DNA of 60,500 nucleotides, taken from an uncultured Oscillospiraceae bacterium. Its GTDB lineage: Bacteria > Bacillota > Clostridia > Oscillospirales > Oscillospiraceae. The stretch lies in NCBI GenBank assembly GCA_947630785.1, contig CANRIW010000009.1, forward strand, positions 1-60,500, given 5' to 3'. A program made the position numbers and the translations under genes. Shown piece after piece: positions 1 to 9,847 of this stretch; position 1 is the first letter of the stretch, and each line of letters starts with the position of its first letter. The notes below the pieces were generated by a model. The model saw only the letters and a program-made list of their open reading frames with translations, ran no database searches and was not told the origin of the DNA.

Positions 1-1265
<1,265 letters not shown>

Positions 1266-1285
1266 TCAGCGGTTTTTCATGTGTA

Positions 1286-1314
1286 TTGCGAAAAGAAGAA
1301 AAGTGTGGTAAACT
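1286..1314 (+). promoter_or_regulatory. promoter of yifB
   Basis: TTGCGA, 17-bp spacer, TAAACT; the -10 lies about 32 bp upstream of the yifB ATG. Confidence 0.55.
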
Positions 1315-1345
1315 GTCGGAAAAGGTTGAGAGGAGGGGAGAACCC

Positions 1346-2872
1346 ATGGTGCGGAATGTGATGTCTCTGGGCTTGCAGGGGGTGGCGGGTTATCCCGTCA
1401 CCGCCGAGTGCGCCCTGTCCGGCGGCCTGCCCGCATTTGACGTGGTGGGCCTGCCCGACGCCGCCGTGAAGGAGGCCCGGGAGCGGGTGCGCTCCGCCAT
1501 CAAGTGCAGCGGGTTCGACTTCCCTGTGTCCCGGATCACCGTGAACCTGGCCCCCGCCGACCGGAAAAAGGCGGGCACTGTGTACGACCTGCCCATCCTG
1601 GTGGGTATTTTGGCCGCCAGCGGGCAGATATCTTTGAAAAAAGAGCAGAAGTCCGCCTTCCTCGGGGAGCTGTCCCTGGACGGGCGGCTGCGGCCGGTGT
1701 CCGGGGTGCTGCCCATGGCCCTGGCCGCCCTGCGGGAGGGGATGGAGCGGCTGTACGTCCCCGCCGACAACGCCCCTGAGGCTACCCTGGCCGGAGAGGG
1801 GCTGGAGGTCATTCCGGTGAACACCGTGGAAGAGCTGGCGGCCCATCTGTCCGGGGAGGCGCCCATCGACCCGGCCCCGGCCTGGACGCCGGAGAACGGG
1901 GACTATAACGGCCCTGACTTCAGCGAGGTCAAGGGCCAGGAGCAGGCCAAGCGGGCCCTGGAGGTGGCCGCCGCCGGAGGACATCACGTGCTGATGACCG
2001 GTAGCCCCGGCGCGGGCAAGTCCATGATGGCCAAGCGCCTGCCCTCCATTCTGCCCGATATGACGCGGGAGGAGGCTCTGGCCTGCACGGAGATCTATTC
2101 GGTGATGGGCATGACCAGCCGGGAGGAGCCCATGGTGCTGCGGCGGCCTTTCCGTTCCCCCCACCACACCATCTCCGCCGTGGCCATGGTGGGGGGCGGC
2201 GCCACCCTGCGGCCCGGGGAGATCTCCCTGGCCCACAACGGGGTGCTGTTTCTGGACGAGCTGCCCGAGTTCCACGCCGACGTGCTGGAGGTCCTCCGCC
2301 AGCCCCTGGAGGACGGCCAGGCCAACCTGACCCGTGTGACCGGCTCGGTGACCTATCCCAGCCGGTTCATGCTGGTGTGCGCCATGAACCCCTGCAAGTG
2401 CGGATGGTACGGCCACCCCTCGGGGCGGTGCACCTGCACCGAGCAGTCCGTCCGGCGGTATCTGTCCCGGCTGTCCGGCCCCATGCTGGACCGCATTGAC
2501 ATCTGCGTGGACGTGCCCTCCCTGGAGTACGACGAGCTGTCCGGCGAGTCCGGCCCGGCGGAGCCTTCCAGCGTGATCCGGGCCAGGGTCAACGCCGCCC
2601 GGGCCGTCCAGCGAAAGCGCTTCGGCTCCGACGGCCCCGCCTGCAACGCCCAGATGGGCCCCAGGGAGCTGAAGGCGTACTGCGCCCTGGATGAGGGCTG
2701 CCAGCAGCTCATCCGGGGGGCCTATGACCGGCTGGGCCTTACCGCCCGGAGCTACGACCGCATCCTGCGGGTGGCCCGGACCATCGCCGATCTGGACGGG
2801 GCGGAGGACATCGAAGTGCAGCACCTTGCAGAAGCGCTGCAATACCGCCCTCCCGAGCATCTGAGAGTATGA
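1346..2872 (+). CDS. yifB: YifB/ComM-family Mg-chelatase-like AAA+ ATPase
   Basis: 508 residues, the usual family length. The N-terminal part (about 1-165) is the Lon-protease-like/ChlI-associated domain (GLPAFDVVGLPDAAVKEARE). The AAA+ Mg-chelatase domain has Walker A GSPGAGKS at residues 219-226 and Walker B VLFLDE near residue 305; the C-terminal helical domain ends with the LAEALQYRP motif typical of the family. ComM in proteobacteria acts in branch migration during natural transformation; the role in Clostridia is unproven. ATG at 1346 was chosen because AGGAGGGGAG lies just upstream; upstream in-frame starts lack a ribosome site. A terminator follows immediately. Confidence 0.93.
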   Translation: MVRNVMSLGLQGVAGYPVTAECALSGGLPAFDVVGLPDAAVKEARERVRSAIKCSGFDFPVSRITVNLAPADRKKAGTVYDLPILVGILAASGQISLKKEQKSAFLGELSLDGRLRPVSGVLPMALAALREGMERLYVPADNAPEATLAGEGLEVIPVNTVEELAAHLSGEAPIDPAPAWTPENGDYNGPDFSEVKGQEQAKRALEVAAAGGHHVLMTGSPGAGKSMMAKRLPSILPDMTREEALACTEIYSVMGMTSREEPMVLRRPFRSPHHTISAVAMVGGGATLRPGEISLAHNGVLFLDELPEFHADVLEVLRQPLEDGQANLTRVTGSVTYPSRFMLVCAMNPCKCGWYGHPSGRCTCTEQSVRRYLSRLSGPMLDRIDICVDVPSLEYDELSGESGPAEPSSVIRARVNAARAVQRKRFGSDGPACNAQMGPRELKAYCALDEGCQQLIRGAYDRLGLTARSYDRILRVARTIADLDGAEDIEVQHLAEALQYRPPEHLRV

Positions 2873-2874
2873 AA

Positions 2875-2906
2875 AAATCCCTCTCCGTTTTTCGGAGAGG
2901 GATTTC
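2875..2906. terminator. bidirectional intrinsic terminator between yifB and secG
   Basis: AAATCCCTCTCCG and CGGAGAGGGATTT form a 13-bp stem with a short T loop. A- and T-rich flanks on both sides suit the two convergent genes. Confidence 0.85.
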
Positions 2907-2919
2907 CTTTGCGCTGTTC

Positions 2920-3162
2920 TCAGGCGAACACGATGCCGATGATCAGGGTCAGCACCATGAACCCGATGGCCACCCACTTGGTGACGCGGGCCAGCTTGGC
3001 GTCGGCGGTCTTGGCCTTGTTCTTGGACAGGAAGGTGTCGGCGCCGCCGGCGATGGCCCCGGACAGGCCGGCGCTCTTGCCGGACTGGAGCATCACAATG
3101 GCGATGAGCACCAGGGCAAGAATGAAATAGATGATGGACAGCACGATTTGAACAGGAGTCAT
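2920..3162 (-). CDS. secG: preprotein translocase subunit SecG
   Basis: 80 residues with two membrane helices (about 5-24 and 58-78) separated by the conserved loop LQSGKSAGLSGAIAGGADTF, which is diagnostic of SecG. It associates with SecYE in the cytoplasmic membrane and assists SecA-driven protein export. AGGAAACGAT upstream supports the ATG at 3162. It stands alone and is convergent with yifB, sharing the terminator. Confidence 0.95.
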   Translation of the reverse strand: MTPVQIVLSIIYFILALVLIAIVMLQSGKSAGLSGAIAGGADTFLSKNKAKTADAKLARVTKWVAIGFMVLTLIIGIVFA

Positions 3163-3338
3163 ATCGGATCGTTTCCTTTCGGTTTTACAGTTTCAATAAG
3201 GGCATGATTTGCCCGCACAGGTAATCTGTATGTTACCACACTATCCCGGAGATTGCAAGCGTTTTTTTCATCCGGACCCATGATTTTTCCCATTTTATCG
3301 TGCGATGCGCCCTGATGGAAGATTTCCTCAAAAAACTT

Positions 3339-3378
3339 GGAACAAATGTTTGACAAAATGAAAAGGATGTTGTATACT
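3339..3378 (+). promoter_or_regulatory. lexA promoter with overlapping SOS box
   Basis: TTGACA (3350-3355), 17 bp, TATACT (3373-3378). The sequence GGAACAAATGTTTG at 3339-3352 matches the Gram-positive LexA/DinR box CGAACRNRYGTTYG at nearly every position and covers the start of the -35. LexA bound here would block polymerase, giving the usual autorepression. Confidence 0.85.
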
Positions 3379-3421
3379 GGGTCACAGAGGAAATCGCCGC
3401 GTCGAGGGAAGGAGCATTATT

Positions 3422-4021
3422 ATGAGTAAACTGACCCCTAAGCAGGCTCAAATTTACGACTACATCCTGGCGTTCACCGATACCCACGGCTATCCCCCCT
3501 CGGTGCGGGAGATCGCCGAGGCGGTGGAATTGAAGTCCCCTTCCACCGTCCACTTCCACCTGAAGGGGCTCCGGGAGGCGGGGCTCATCTCCCAGGCGGA
3601 GGGCAAGACCCGTGCTATCACCATTACCGACGGGTCCCACAACCGGAGGGACCAGGTGCCCCTGGTGGGCTATGTGGCCGCCGGCTCCCCCATCCTGGCC
3701 CAGGAGAACATCGAGGAGTATCTGACCTTTGACACCAATGGCCTCACCGGGGAGCATTTCGCCCTGAAGGTCCGGGGCGAGTCCATGATCGAGGCGGGCA
3801 TCCTGCCCGGCGACCTGGTGGTGGTCCACCAGCAGCAGCAGGTCCGCAACGGGGACATCGTGGTGGCCCTCTTTGAGGACGAGGCCACCGTCAAGACCTT
3901 CCGCCGCATCGACGGCCACATCTGGCTCATGCCGGAGAACTCCAGCCCGGAGTATCAGCCCATCGACGGGGAGGGCTGCTCTATCCTGGGCCGGGTGGTG
4001 GCGGTGATCCGCCGGTACTGA
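3422..4021 (+). CDS. lexA: SOS repressor LexA
   Basis: 199 residues. The N-terminal winged helix-turn-helix (about 1-65, with YPPSVREIAEAV and SPSTVHFHLKGL as recognition region) precedes the S24 self-cleaving domain. The Ala-Gly scissile bond is at residues 87-88 (YVAAGSP), the nucleophile Ser121 is in RGESMIEAGI and the general base Lys158 in EATVKTF; all are intact. RecA-stimulated self-cleavage induces the SOS genes. A single gene with its own SOS-box promoter and terminator. Confidence 0.97.
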   Translation: MSKLTPKQAQIYDYILAFTDTHGYPPSVREIAEAVELKSPSTVHFHLKGLREAGLISQAEGKTRAITITDGSHNRRDQVPLVGYVAAGSPILAQENIEEYLTFDTNGLTGEHFALKVRGESMIEAGILPGDLVVVHQQQQVRNGDIVVALFEDEATVKTFRRIDGHIWLMPENSSPEYQPIDGEGCSILGRVVAVIRRY

Positions 4022-4036
4022 GTTGATTGGAGATAC

Positions 4037-4065
4037 AAACGGCCGGCCCGACGGGCCGGCCGTTT
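4037..4065 (+). terminator. lexA terminator
   Basis: AAACGGCCGGCCCG / CGGGCCGGCCGTTT stem with a one-base loop, followed by TTTTGCG. Confidence 0.85.
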
Positions 4066-4104
4066 TGCGTATGGGGGAGCGGTTGACAGACGGGAAGCTG
4101 ATGA

Positions 4105-4656
4105 TTATAACCGTTTCATCATCATATACTCATTTGCAAAAGTGCCATCTTTCCTTTGTGCCGCATCCGGCCTTACTCCTGTGATACGAAACCCCATTTT
4201 CTCATACAAGCCTCTTGCTCTGCTGTTTCCTTCGATGAATTCAAGCTCAATTTGACGGATGCCATCACGTTTTTTGGCTGTTTGAATCAGTTCCTCGAAC
4301 ATTCTTGTTCCAATTCCGAGATTCCAGTACTCTTGCAGAATCGCAATCGCAACAGAAGCTCTATGACGATATTTTATTCCGCTCCGAAAAGTGATCTGAC
4401 AATTTCCGGCGATCCTGCCATCCACAAAGCAGACGATCATAAGCTCATTTTGACCGAGGCATTTTTCACGAATGAAGGACTTCTCCTGTTCAAGGGTCAA
4501 ACTTGCGAACTCCTCCGGATACTTCATCAAATAGTCCGTCTCGCCAGACGTTTTGACAATAAATTGGAGTAGTTCCTCTGCGTCATCTTCGCAAGGGCTC
4601 CGAAGCAGCGCCTCACGTCCATCTTTTAATTCAAATGTTATCTCTTTGAAAACCAC
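4105..4656 (-). CDS. GNAT-family N-acetyltransferase
   Basis: About 183 residues from the GTG at 4656 (VVFKEITFELKDGREALLRSP). Contains the GNAT fold: a core strand IAGNCQITF, the acetyl-CoA loop region LQEYWNLGIGTRMFEELIQTA (a Q/RxxGxG/A-like variant, WNLGIGT) and the C-terminal ELEFIEGNSRARGLYEKMGFRITG motif. Substrate unknown; closest in style to RimJ/L-like or YhhY-like enzymes. An alternative GTG start at 4794 would add 46 residues that resemble no GNAT N-terminus and overlap the proB promoter, so the shorter form is preferred. Base composition is clearly AT-richer than the neighbours, suggesting recent acquisition. Confidence 0.8.
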   Translation of the reverse strand: MVFKEITFELKDGREALLRSPCEDDAEELLQFIVKTSGETDYLMKYPEEFASLTLEQEKSFIREKCLGQNELMIVCFVDGRIAGNCQITFRSGIKYRHRASVAIAILQEYWNLGIGTRMFEELIQTAKKRDGIRQIELEFIEGNSRARGLYEKMGFRITGVRPDAAQRKDGTFANEYMMMKRL

Positions 4657-4820
4657 TGTTTTTCCCCAAAAACACCGTTTTTCGCTCTGATTGACTTCCA
4701 GACAAATCCGTATTGATCGATTGATTTTACCATCCCGCAAAATTTCCGTCAAGGCACTTTCCTTTTTGGAAACTCTGTGGTATGATAGTGGCACTTTAGC
4801 GGAACAGAGAGGGAAAGACC

Positions 4821-5606
4821 ATGAAGATCGTCGTGAAGGTGGGCACCTCCACCCTGGCCCACGCCACCGGGCGGCTGAACATCCGGCGGGTGGAGGCGCT
4901 GGTGAAGGCGCTGGCCGATCTGAAAAACGCGGGGCATCAGATCATTTTGGTGTCCTCCGGGGCCATCGGCATGGGGGTGGGCCGGCTGAACCTGCCGGGC
5001 CGTCCCGCCGACATGCCAACCAAGCAGGCGGCCGCCGCCGTGGGCCAGTGCGAGCTGATGTACACCTACGACCGGCTGTTCTCCCAGTACGGCCACACGG
5101 TGGCCCAGATCCTGCTCACCGCCGGGGACGTGGAGCTACCCCAGCGGCGGCGCAACTTCGAGAACGTCATGGGCCGCCTGCTGGTGCTGGGGGCCCTGCC
5201 CATCATCAATGAGAACGACGCCGTGGCCACCGACGAGGTGGGCGTGTCCACCACCATCGGCGAGAACGACACCCTGTCCGCCATCGTGGCCGGGTGCGTG
5301 GGGGCCGACCTGCTGGTGATCCTGAGCGACATCGACGGGCTGTATACCGCCGACCCCCGGAAGGACGCGGCGGCGAAGCTCATCCCGGAGGTGGAGGCCA
5401 TCACCCCGGGGGTAGAGGCTCTGGCCGGGGGCGTCGGAAGCGCCCTGGGCTCCGGCGGCATGGCCACCAAACTGAAAGCCGCTCGACTGGTGATGGCCCA
5501 GGGCTGCGACATGGTCATCGCCAACGGCCAGCGGCCGGAGACCCTGTACGACATCGCGGCGGGGAGGCCCGCGGGCACCCGCTTTGTGGGGAGGAAGGAC
5601 GCATGA
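4821..5606 (+). CDS. proB: glutamate 5-kinase
   Basis: 261 residues: an amino-acid kinase domain with [10 protein letters not shown] at the N-terminus, SSGAIGMG, the feedback/substrate loop [11 protein letters not shown] and the [19 protein letters not shown] nucleotide-site region. It phosphorylates glutamate for proline synthesis. The protein ends after the kinase domain, so the C-terminal PUA domain of the roughly 367-residue E. coli enzyme is absent, as in the known short ProB forms. Overlaps proA by ATGA, so the two are translationally coupled. Confidence 0.95.
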   Translation: MKIVVKVGTSTLAHATGRLNIRRVEALVKALADLKNAGHQIILVSSGAIGMGVGRLNLPGRPADMPTKQAAAAVGQCELMYTYDRLFSQYGHTVAQILLTAGDVELPQRRRNFENVMGRLLVLGALPIINENDAVATDEVGVSTTIGENDTLSAIVAGCVGADLLVILSDIDGLYTADPRKDAAAKLIPEVEAITPGVEALAGGVGSALGSGGMATKLKAARLVMAQGCDMVIANGQRPETLYDIAAGRPAGTRFVGRKDA

Positions 5607-6859
5607 CCACATTAGAGTTATTGCAGCAGGCCAGGGCCGCCAAATCGGCTATGGCTTTGGCTGATACCAATACGAAAAACGCCGCTCTGCTGGCTATGGC
5701 GGACGCCCTGGAGGCCCGTGCTGGGGACATCCTGGCGGCCAACGAGCTGGACCTGGAGGCGGCGAAGGGGGCCGTGTCCGACGTGATGCTGGACCGGCTG
5801 GCCCTGTCGGCGGACCGGATCAGGGGAATGGCCGCCGGCGTCCGGGAGGTGGCCGCCCTGCCCGACCCGGCGGGGGAGGTGCTGTCCCGGACGGAGCGGC
5901 CCAACGGCCTGGTCATCGAGAAGACCGCTGTGCCCATGGGGGTCATCGCCATCATCTACGAGAGCCGGCCCAACGTCACCTCCGACGCGGCGGCCCTGGC
6001 CCTGAAGGCGGGCTCCGCCTGCGTGCTGCGCTGCGGCAAGGAGGCCCACCGCTCCGCTGCCGTAATCGTGGAGGCCTTGAGGGAGGGCCTGACCTCCGCC
6101 GGTCTGCCCGCCGGCGCCCTGGGGCTGGTGGAGGACACCTCCCATGCCTCCGCCAACGAGCTGATGACCGCCTCCGGCTATGTGGACCTGCTCATTCCCC
6201 GAGGGGGCGCGGGGCTCATCCGGGCCTGCGTGGACAACGCCACCGTCCCCGTCATCGAGACGGGCACCGGCATCTGCCACATCTATGTGGACCGGGACGC
6301 CGACCAGGACATGGCCCTGGACATCCTGGAGAACGCCAAGTGCTCCCGGCCCTCGGTCTGCAACGCCGCTGAGGTCTGCCTGGTCCACCGGGACATCGCG
6401 GCGGAGTTCCTGCCCAAATTCAAAAAGCGCATGGCGGACGACCGGGCCGCCGCCGGCAAGCCCCCGGTGGAGCTGCGGCTGGACGTTGAGGCCGCGAAGC
6501 TCATCAACGGCACGCCCGCCGGGGAGAGGGATTTCGACACCGAATTTCTGGACTATATCATGGCCGTCAAAGTGGTGGACAGCGCGGAGGGGGCCGTGGC
6601 CCACATCGCCGCCCACTCCACCGGCCACTCGGAGAGCATCGTCACCGAAAACGCGGAGACCGCCCGGAAGTTCCTCCGGGGGGTGGACTCCGCCGCCGTG
6701 TACTGGAACGCCTCCACCCGGTTCACCGACGGGGGGGAGTTCGGCCTGGGCTGCGAGATGGGCATCTCCACCCAGCGGCTCCACGCCCGGGGGCCCATGG
6801 GGCTGCGGGAGCTGTGCTCCTACAAGTACGTCGTCACCGGGGCGGGGCAGATCAGATAA
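5603..6859 (+). CDS. proA: glutamate-5-semialdehyde dehydrogenase
   Basis: 418 residues, family-typical length. It reduces glutamyl-5-phosphate to the semialdehyde with NADPH. Visible motifs are [37 protein letters not shown] near residue 115 (cofactor region), IPRGGAGLI, the catalytic-cysteine segment [19 protein letters not shown] and [23 protein letters not shown] at the C-terminus. The start ATG overlaps the proB stop and has GGAGGAAGG upstream. Together with proB it makes the first two steps of proline synthesis; proC is not in the window. Confidence 0.96.
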   Translation: MTTLELLQQARAAKSAMALADTNTKNAALLAMADALEARAGDILAANELDLEAAKGAVSDVMLDRLALSADRIRGMAAGVREVAALPDPAGEVLSRTERPNGLVIEKTAVPMGVIAIIYESRPNVTSDAAALALKAGSACVLRCGKEAHRSAAVIVEALREGLTSAGLPAGALGLVEDTSHASANELMTASGYVDLLIPRGGAGLIRACVDNATVPVIETGTGICHIYVDRDADQDMALDILENAKCSRPSVCNAAEVCLVHRDIAAEFLPKFKKRMADDRAAAGKPPVELRLDVEAAKLINGTPAGERDFDTEFLDYIMAVKVVDSAEGAVAHIAAHSTGHSESIVTENAETARKFLRGVDSAAVYWNASTRFTDGGEFGLGCEMGISTQRLHARGPMGLRELCSYKYVVTGAGQIR

Positions 6860-6872
6860 GCGCGCCTGATAG

Positions 6873-6918
6873 AAGATCCCCCTCGGATTTGGGATATCCC
6901 AAATCCGAGGGGGATCTT
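6873..6918 (+). terminator. proBA terminator
   Basis: A long perfect hairpin: AAGATCCCCCTCGGATTTGG pairs with its complement around a central TATA-like loop, followed by TTTTG. The long stem may also stop transcription from the convergent AIM24-like gene. Confidence 0.88.
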
Positions 6919-6986
6919 TTGCGCGGAAAGCTCAGGCTGATTTTTGTATGCCGTTTGTCTGCCTGAAAGGCGTTTCCAGGGCCAAA

Positions 6987-7664
6987 TCAGTTGCCGGAGG
7001 GCAGCATCCGGGCGATGGCCCCGGCGAAGTTGCTGATGGGCATGGTCTGGAGCCACACCCGGCCCGGGCCGGTGACCACCGTATTGAACAGCCCCTCGCC
7101 GCCGAAGAGCATGTTTTTCACGCCCTTGACGGTCTGCACGTCCACCGAGCAGGTGGCGTCCATCATGGCCAGGTTGCCGGTGTCCACCACGATGGACTGG
7201 CCGGGCTGGAGGTCGTACTGGACTACCGAGCCGTCGATCTCCACGAAAGCGGTGCCCCGGCCGGACAGCTTCTGAAGGATGAAGCCCTCGCCGCCGAAGA
7301 AGCCGGCCATCCCCTTCTTCTGGAAGAAGATGGACAGTTCCACGCTCTGCTCCGAGGCCAGAAAGCCGGATTTCTGCACCACCATGGGCTGGTTGGGGTC
7401 CACGTCGATGGGCATGATGGAGCCGGGGAAGCTGGAGGCGAAGGCGATCATGCCGGGGCCGCCCTGGGCGGTATAGATGTTTTGGAAGATGGACTCGCCG
7501 GAGAACATCCGGCCAAAGGCTTTGCCGAAACCTCCGGCGGAGGTCTGCATCTGCATATTGGGGGACATCCAGCACATGGAGCCCTTTTCGGTGATCATGG
7601 ACTCGCCCGCGTCCACGTCGCAGATGACCACGGGCATGGGGTCGCCGGTGATATTGTAGCGCAT
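6987..7664 (-). CDS. AIM24/TIGR00266-family protein
   Basis: 225 residues rich in short beta strands and glycine-containing turns (GGFGKAFGRMFSGESIF, YTAQGGPGMIAFASSFPGSI, KGVKNMLFGGEGLFNTVVTGPGRVWLQTMP). These are hallmarks of the TIGR00266/AIM24 domain, a tryptophan-RNA-attenuator-like beta fold of unknown biochemical role. No signal peptide or membrane segment, so cytoplasmic. AGGAGCGATCGTT precedes the ATG. Lies 40 bp downstream of malQ on the same strand and may be co-transcribed with it; no functional link is known. Confidence 0.88.
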   Translation of the reverse strand: MRYNITGDPMPVVICDVDAGESMITEKGSMCWMSPNMQMQTSAGGFGKAFGRMFSGESIFQNIYTAQGGPGMIAFASSFPGSIMPIDVDPNQPMVVQKSGFLASEQSVELSIFFQKKGMAGFFGGEGFILQKLSGRGTAFVEIDGSVVQYDLQPGQSIVVDTGNLAMMDATCSVDVQTVKGVKNMLFGGEGLFNTVVTGPGRVWLQTMPISNFAGAIARMLPSGN

Positions 7665-7704
7665 AACGATCGCTCCTTTTTTCAGATATGGTTTTGGGGA
7701 GGGC

Positions 7705-9204
7705 TCAGAGGAAAAAGTCGGGAGTGGGGGCGGTGCGGCCGTAGAGGGCGGTCTCCCGCAGGAGCCGGCGGGCCAGCTTGTCGCCGGTCTGGCCGGGGAG
7801 GAGCCGCCACTTCCAGTTGTCCCCCAGGGTGGAGGGGGTGTTGATGCGCCCCTCCTGGCCGATGGCGAGCAGATCCTGCATCTGCATCACAGCCAGGTCG
7901 GCGGGGGAGGCCCAGGCGCCCCGCATCATGCCCCAGGCATAGCCCTCCTCCTCGTTCAGCCGGAGGTAGCGCTTGGCGAAGGACACGTCGTCGGGGTCGG
8001 CGTTTGCCATCCAGCCCAGGATGGTCTCATTGTCGTGGGTGCCGGCGTAGACCACGCAGTTGCGGGTGTAGTTGTGGGGCAGATATTCGCTGTCCGGGTG
8101 CTGGTGGTCGAAGGCGAACAGCAGGATCTTCATGCCGGGGTAGCCGGTGTTCCGCTGGAGCATCCGCACTGACTCGGTGAGGAAGCCCAGATCCTCGGCG
8201 ATGATGTCCCGGGGCCCCAGGGCAGCGTCCACCGCCTGGAAGAAGGGGAGGCCGGGTCCGGGACGCCAGCGGCCCCGGCGGGCGTTCTCGTCCCCGAAGG
8301 GGATGGCATAGTATTCGTCGAAGCCGCGGAAATGGTCGATGCGCAGGGTATCGAACAGGCGGAACTGGAACCCGATGCGCCTGAGCCACCAGGAGAACCC
8401 GTCCTGCCGCATGTACTCCCAGTCAAAGAGTGGGTTGCCCCACAGCTGGCCGTCGGCGGTGAAGGCGTCGGGCGGGCAGCCGGCCACCTCGGTGGGGTCC
8501 AGGTTTTCATCCAGCTGGAACTGCCTGGGGTCAGCCCACACGTCGGCGGAATCCAGCGCCACATAGATGGGCAGATCGCCGATGATAGTGATGCCGCTGT
8601 CGTTGGCAAGCTTTTTCAGGGCGTCCCACTGCCGGAAGAACAGGTACTGCACTCCCCGCCAGAAGTTCAGTTCTTCCGCCAGACGCCCCCGGGCGGCCTG
8701 GATGGCCTCGGGCCGGCGGAGCTTTTCCTCCTCCGGCCACTCCCGCCAGGCGCGGCCGCCGTTCTCGCCCTTGAGGGCCATGAACAGGGCGTAATCCTCC
8801 AGCCAGTGGCCGTTCTGCCCCAGAAAGATCCAATAGTCCCCCGGCGGAGAGGCCAGCAGGCGTTTCACCGCCAGCTTCAGTACCGGGAAACGCTTTTCAT
8901 AAAGCAAAGCGTAGTCCACATACCGGGGATCGCCCCAGTCGATATCGGCGTACTCTGACTTCTCCAGCAGGCCGTCCGCCGCCAGATCGTCCAAATCAAT
9001 GAAATAGGGATTGCCGGCAAAGGAGGAGAAGGACTGGTAGGGAGAGTCTCCGTAGCTGGTGGGGCCCATGGGCAGCAACTGCCAGCAGCTCTGGCCGCCC
9101 GCCTTCAAGAATGCCACGAAGTCCCTGGCCGCCTGCCCCATGGTGCCGATGCCGTAGGGGGAGGGCAGGGAGAATACTGGCAGTAAGATCCCGGCTCGTC
9201 TCAT
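7705..9204 (-). CDS. malQ: 4-alpha-glucanotransferase (amylomaltase)
   Basis: 499 residues, GH77. Starts MRRAGILLPVFSLPSPYGIG, typical of bacterial amylomaltases. Conserved stretches visible are SYGDSPYQSFSSFAGNPYFIDL, IGDLPIYVALDSADVW, the nucleophile region LRIDHFRGFDEYYAIP (Asp in RIDHF) and the acid/base segment IIAEDLGFL, plus YAGTHDNETILGW. It transfers alpha-1,4-glucan segments between maltooligosaccharides or glycogen and glucose. Full length, all catalytic residues present. The Shine-Dalgarno is weak (AAAGGCGGA). Confidence 0.95.
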   Translation of the reverse strand: MRRAGILLPVFSLPSPYGIGTMGQAARDFVAFLKAGGQSCWQLLPMGPTSYGDSPYQSFSSFAGNPYFIDLDDLAADGLLEKSEYADIDWGDPRYVDYALLYEKRFPVLKLAVKRLLASPPGDYWIFLGQNGHWLEDYALFMALKGENGGRAWREWPEEEKLRRPEAIQAARGRLAEELNFWRGVQYLFFRQWDALKKLANDSGITIIGDLPIYVALDSADVWADPRQFQLDENLDPTEVAGCPPDAFTADGQLWGNPLFDWEYMRQDGFSWWLRRIGFQFRLFDTLRIDHFRGFDEYYAIPFGDENARRGRWRPGPGLPFFQAVDAALGPRDIIAEDLGFLTESVRMLQRNTGYPGMKILLFAFDHQHPDSEYLPHNYTRNCVVYAGTHDNETILGWMANADPDDVSFAKRYLRLNEEEGYAWGMMRGAWASPADLAVMQMQDLLAIGQEGRINTPSTLGDNWKWRLLPGQTGDKLARRLLRETALYGRTAPTPDFFL

Positions 9205-9226
9205 GTGTGTTCCGCCTTTCTATCCG

Positions 9227-9748
9227 TTAGAATTGGTCGAACAGATCGATCTGATCCCCGTCCAGCACCCGCAGGGGACCGCCGCACCGGCAGCAGTAGC
9301 GCTCCGGGTGGTCGACGAGCGGGGAGCGTTTCATCCGGGGCAGTTTGCGTCCGCAGCGCTGGCACACCACCAGGTATCTCACCGGCCGGTCGTCGGTGAG
9401 GCCCAGCGCCTCGAAATCATCGGACCGGCGGATGGAGTAACCATAGGCCCCGTTCATTTTGATGGCATATCTCTTCCAGCGCGGACCGTGGTTGGAACAG
9501 CCCCGGCAGGTGTGGAGCACCTCATGGGCCAGCACCTGAGACACCGCCTCCGCCGTTCCCTCTTCCCCCAGGCGGGCGGACAGCTCGATCAGATAGCCTC
9601 CGTCCTTCCGGATGCAGCAGCCGAAGCGGTTCCGCGCCCGGCGGTTCAGCCGTACATGAGGGTCGATGTGGGAGGAGACGGGGATGCTCAGCGCTCTGGC
9701 CTGGGTGATGACGGCGGAGAGGAGCTGGTCGATGTCCCGCTGGATCAT
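9227..9748 (-). CDS. SprT-like zinc metallopeptidase-family protein
   Basis: 173 residues. The zinc-protease motif HEVLH (in SQVLAHEVLHTC) is followed by a C-terminal zinc ribbon with two Cys pairs (CQRCGRK and CCRCGG), the layout of SprT/Spartan-like domains. A role in DNA-protein crosslink repair is known for eukaryotic Spartan and is only a guess here. ATG at 9748 is preferred over a TTG eight codons earlier because GAGAGGGGGA sits seven bases upstream of it. Ends 22 bp before malQ starts, same strand, probably one transcript. Confidence 0.85.
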   Translation of the reverse strand: MIQRDIDQLLSAVITQARALSIPVSSHIDPHVRLNRRARNRFGCCIRKDGGYLIELSARLGEEGTAEAVSQVLAHEVLHTCRGCSNHGPRWKRYAIKMNGAYGYSIRRSDDFEALGLTDDRPVRYLVVCQRCGRKLPRMKRSPLVDHPERYCCRCGGPLRVLDGDQIDLFDQF

Positions 9749-9847
9749 GCCGCCGTCCCCCTCTCTTTCCAAAACGATATCATACCATGGGGCGGCCGAT
9801 AAAGCAAGGGGAAACGCCTCTCAGCCGGGGCCGGGGCTTTTTCCCGC

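Noticed and set aside
1277-2977. A 566-codon minus-strand frame opposite yifB
   Set aside because: It is the GC-rich shadow of yifB; Gly/His/Gln-rich with no domain or ribosome site. The same applies to long frames opposite asnS, the phosphohexomutase, the P-type ATPase and the SLH gene.
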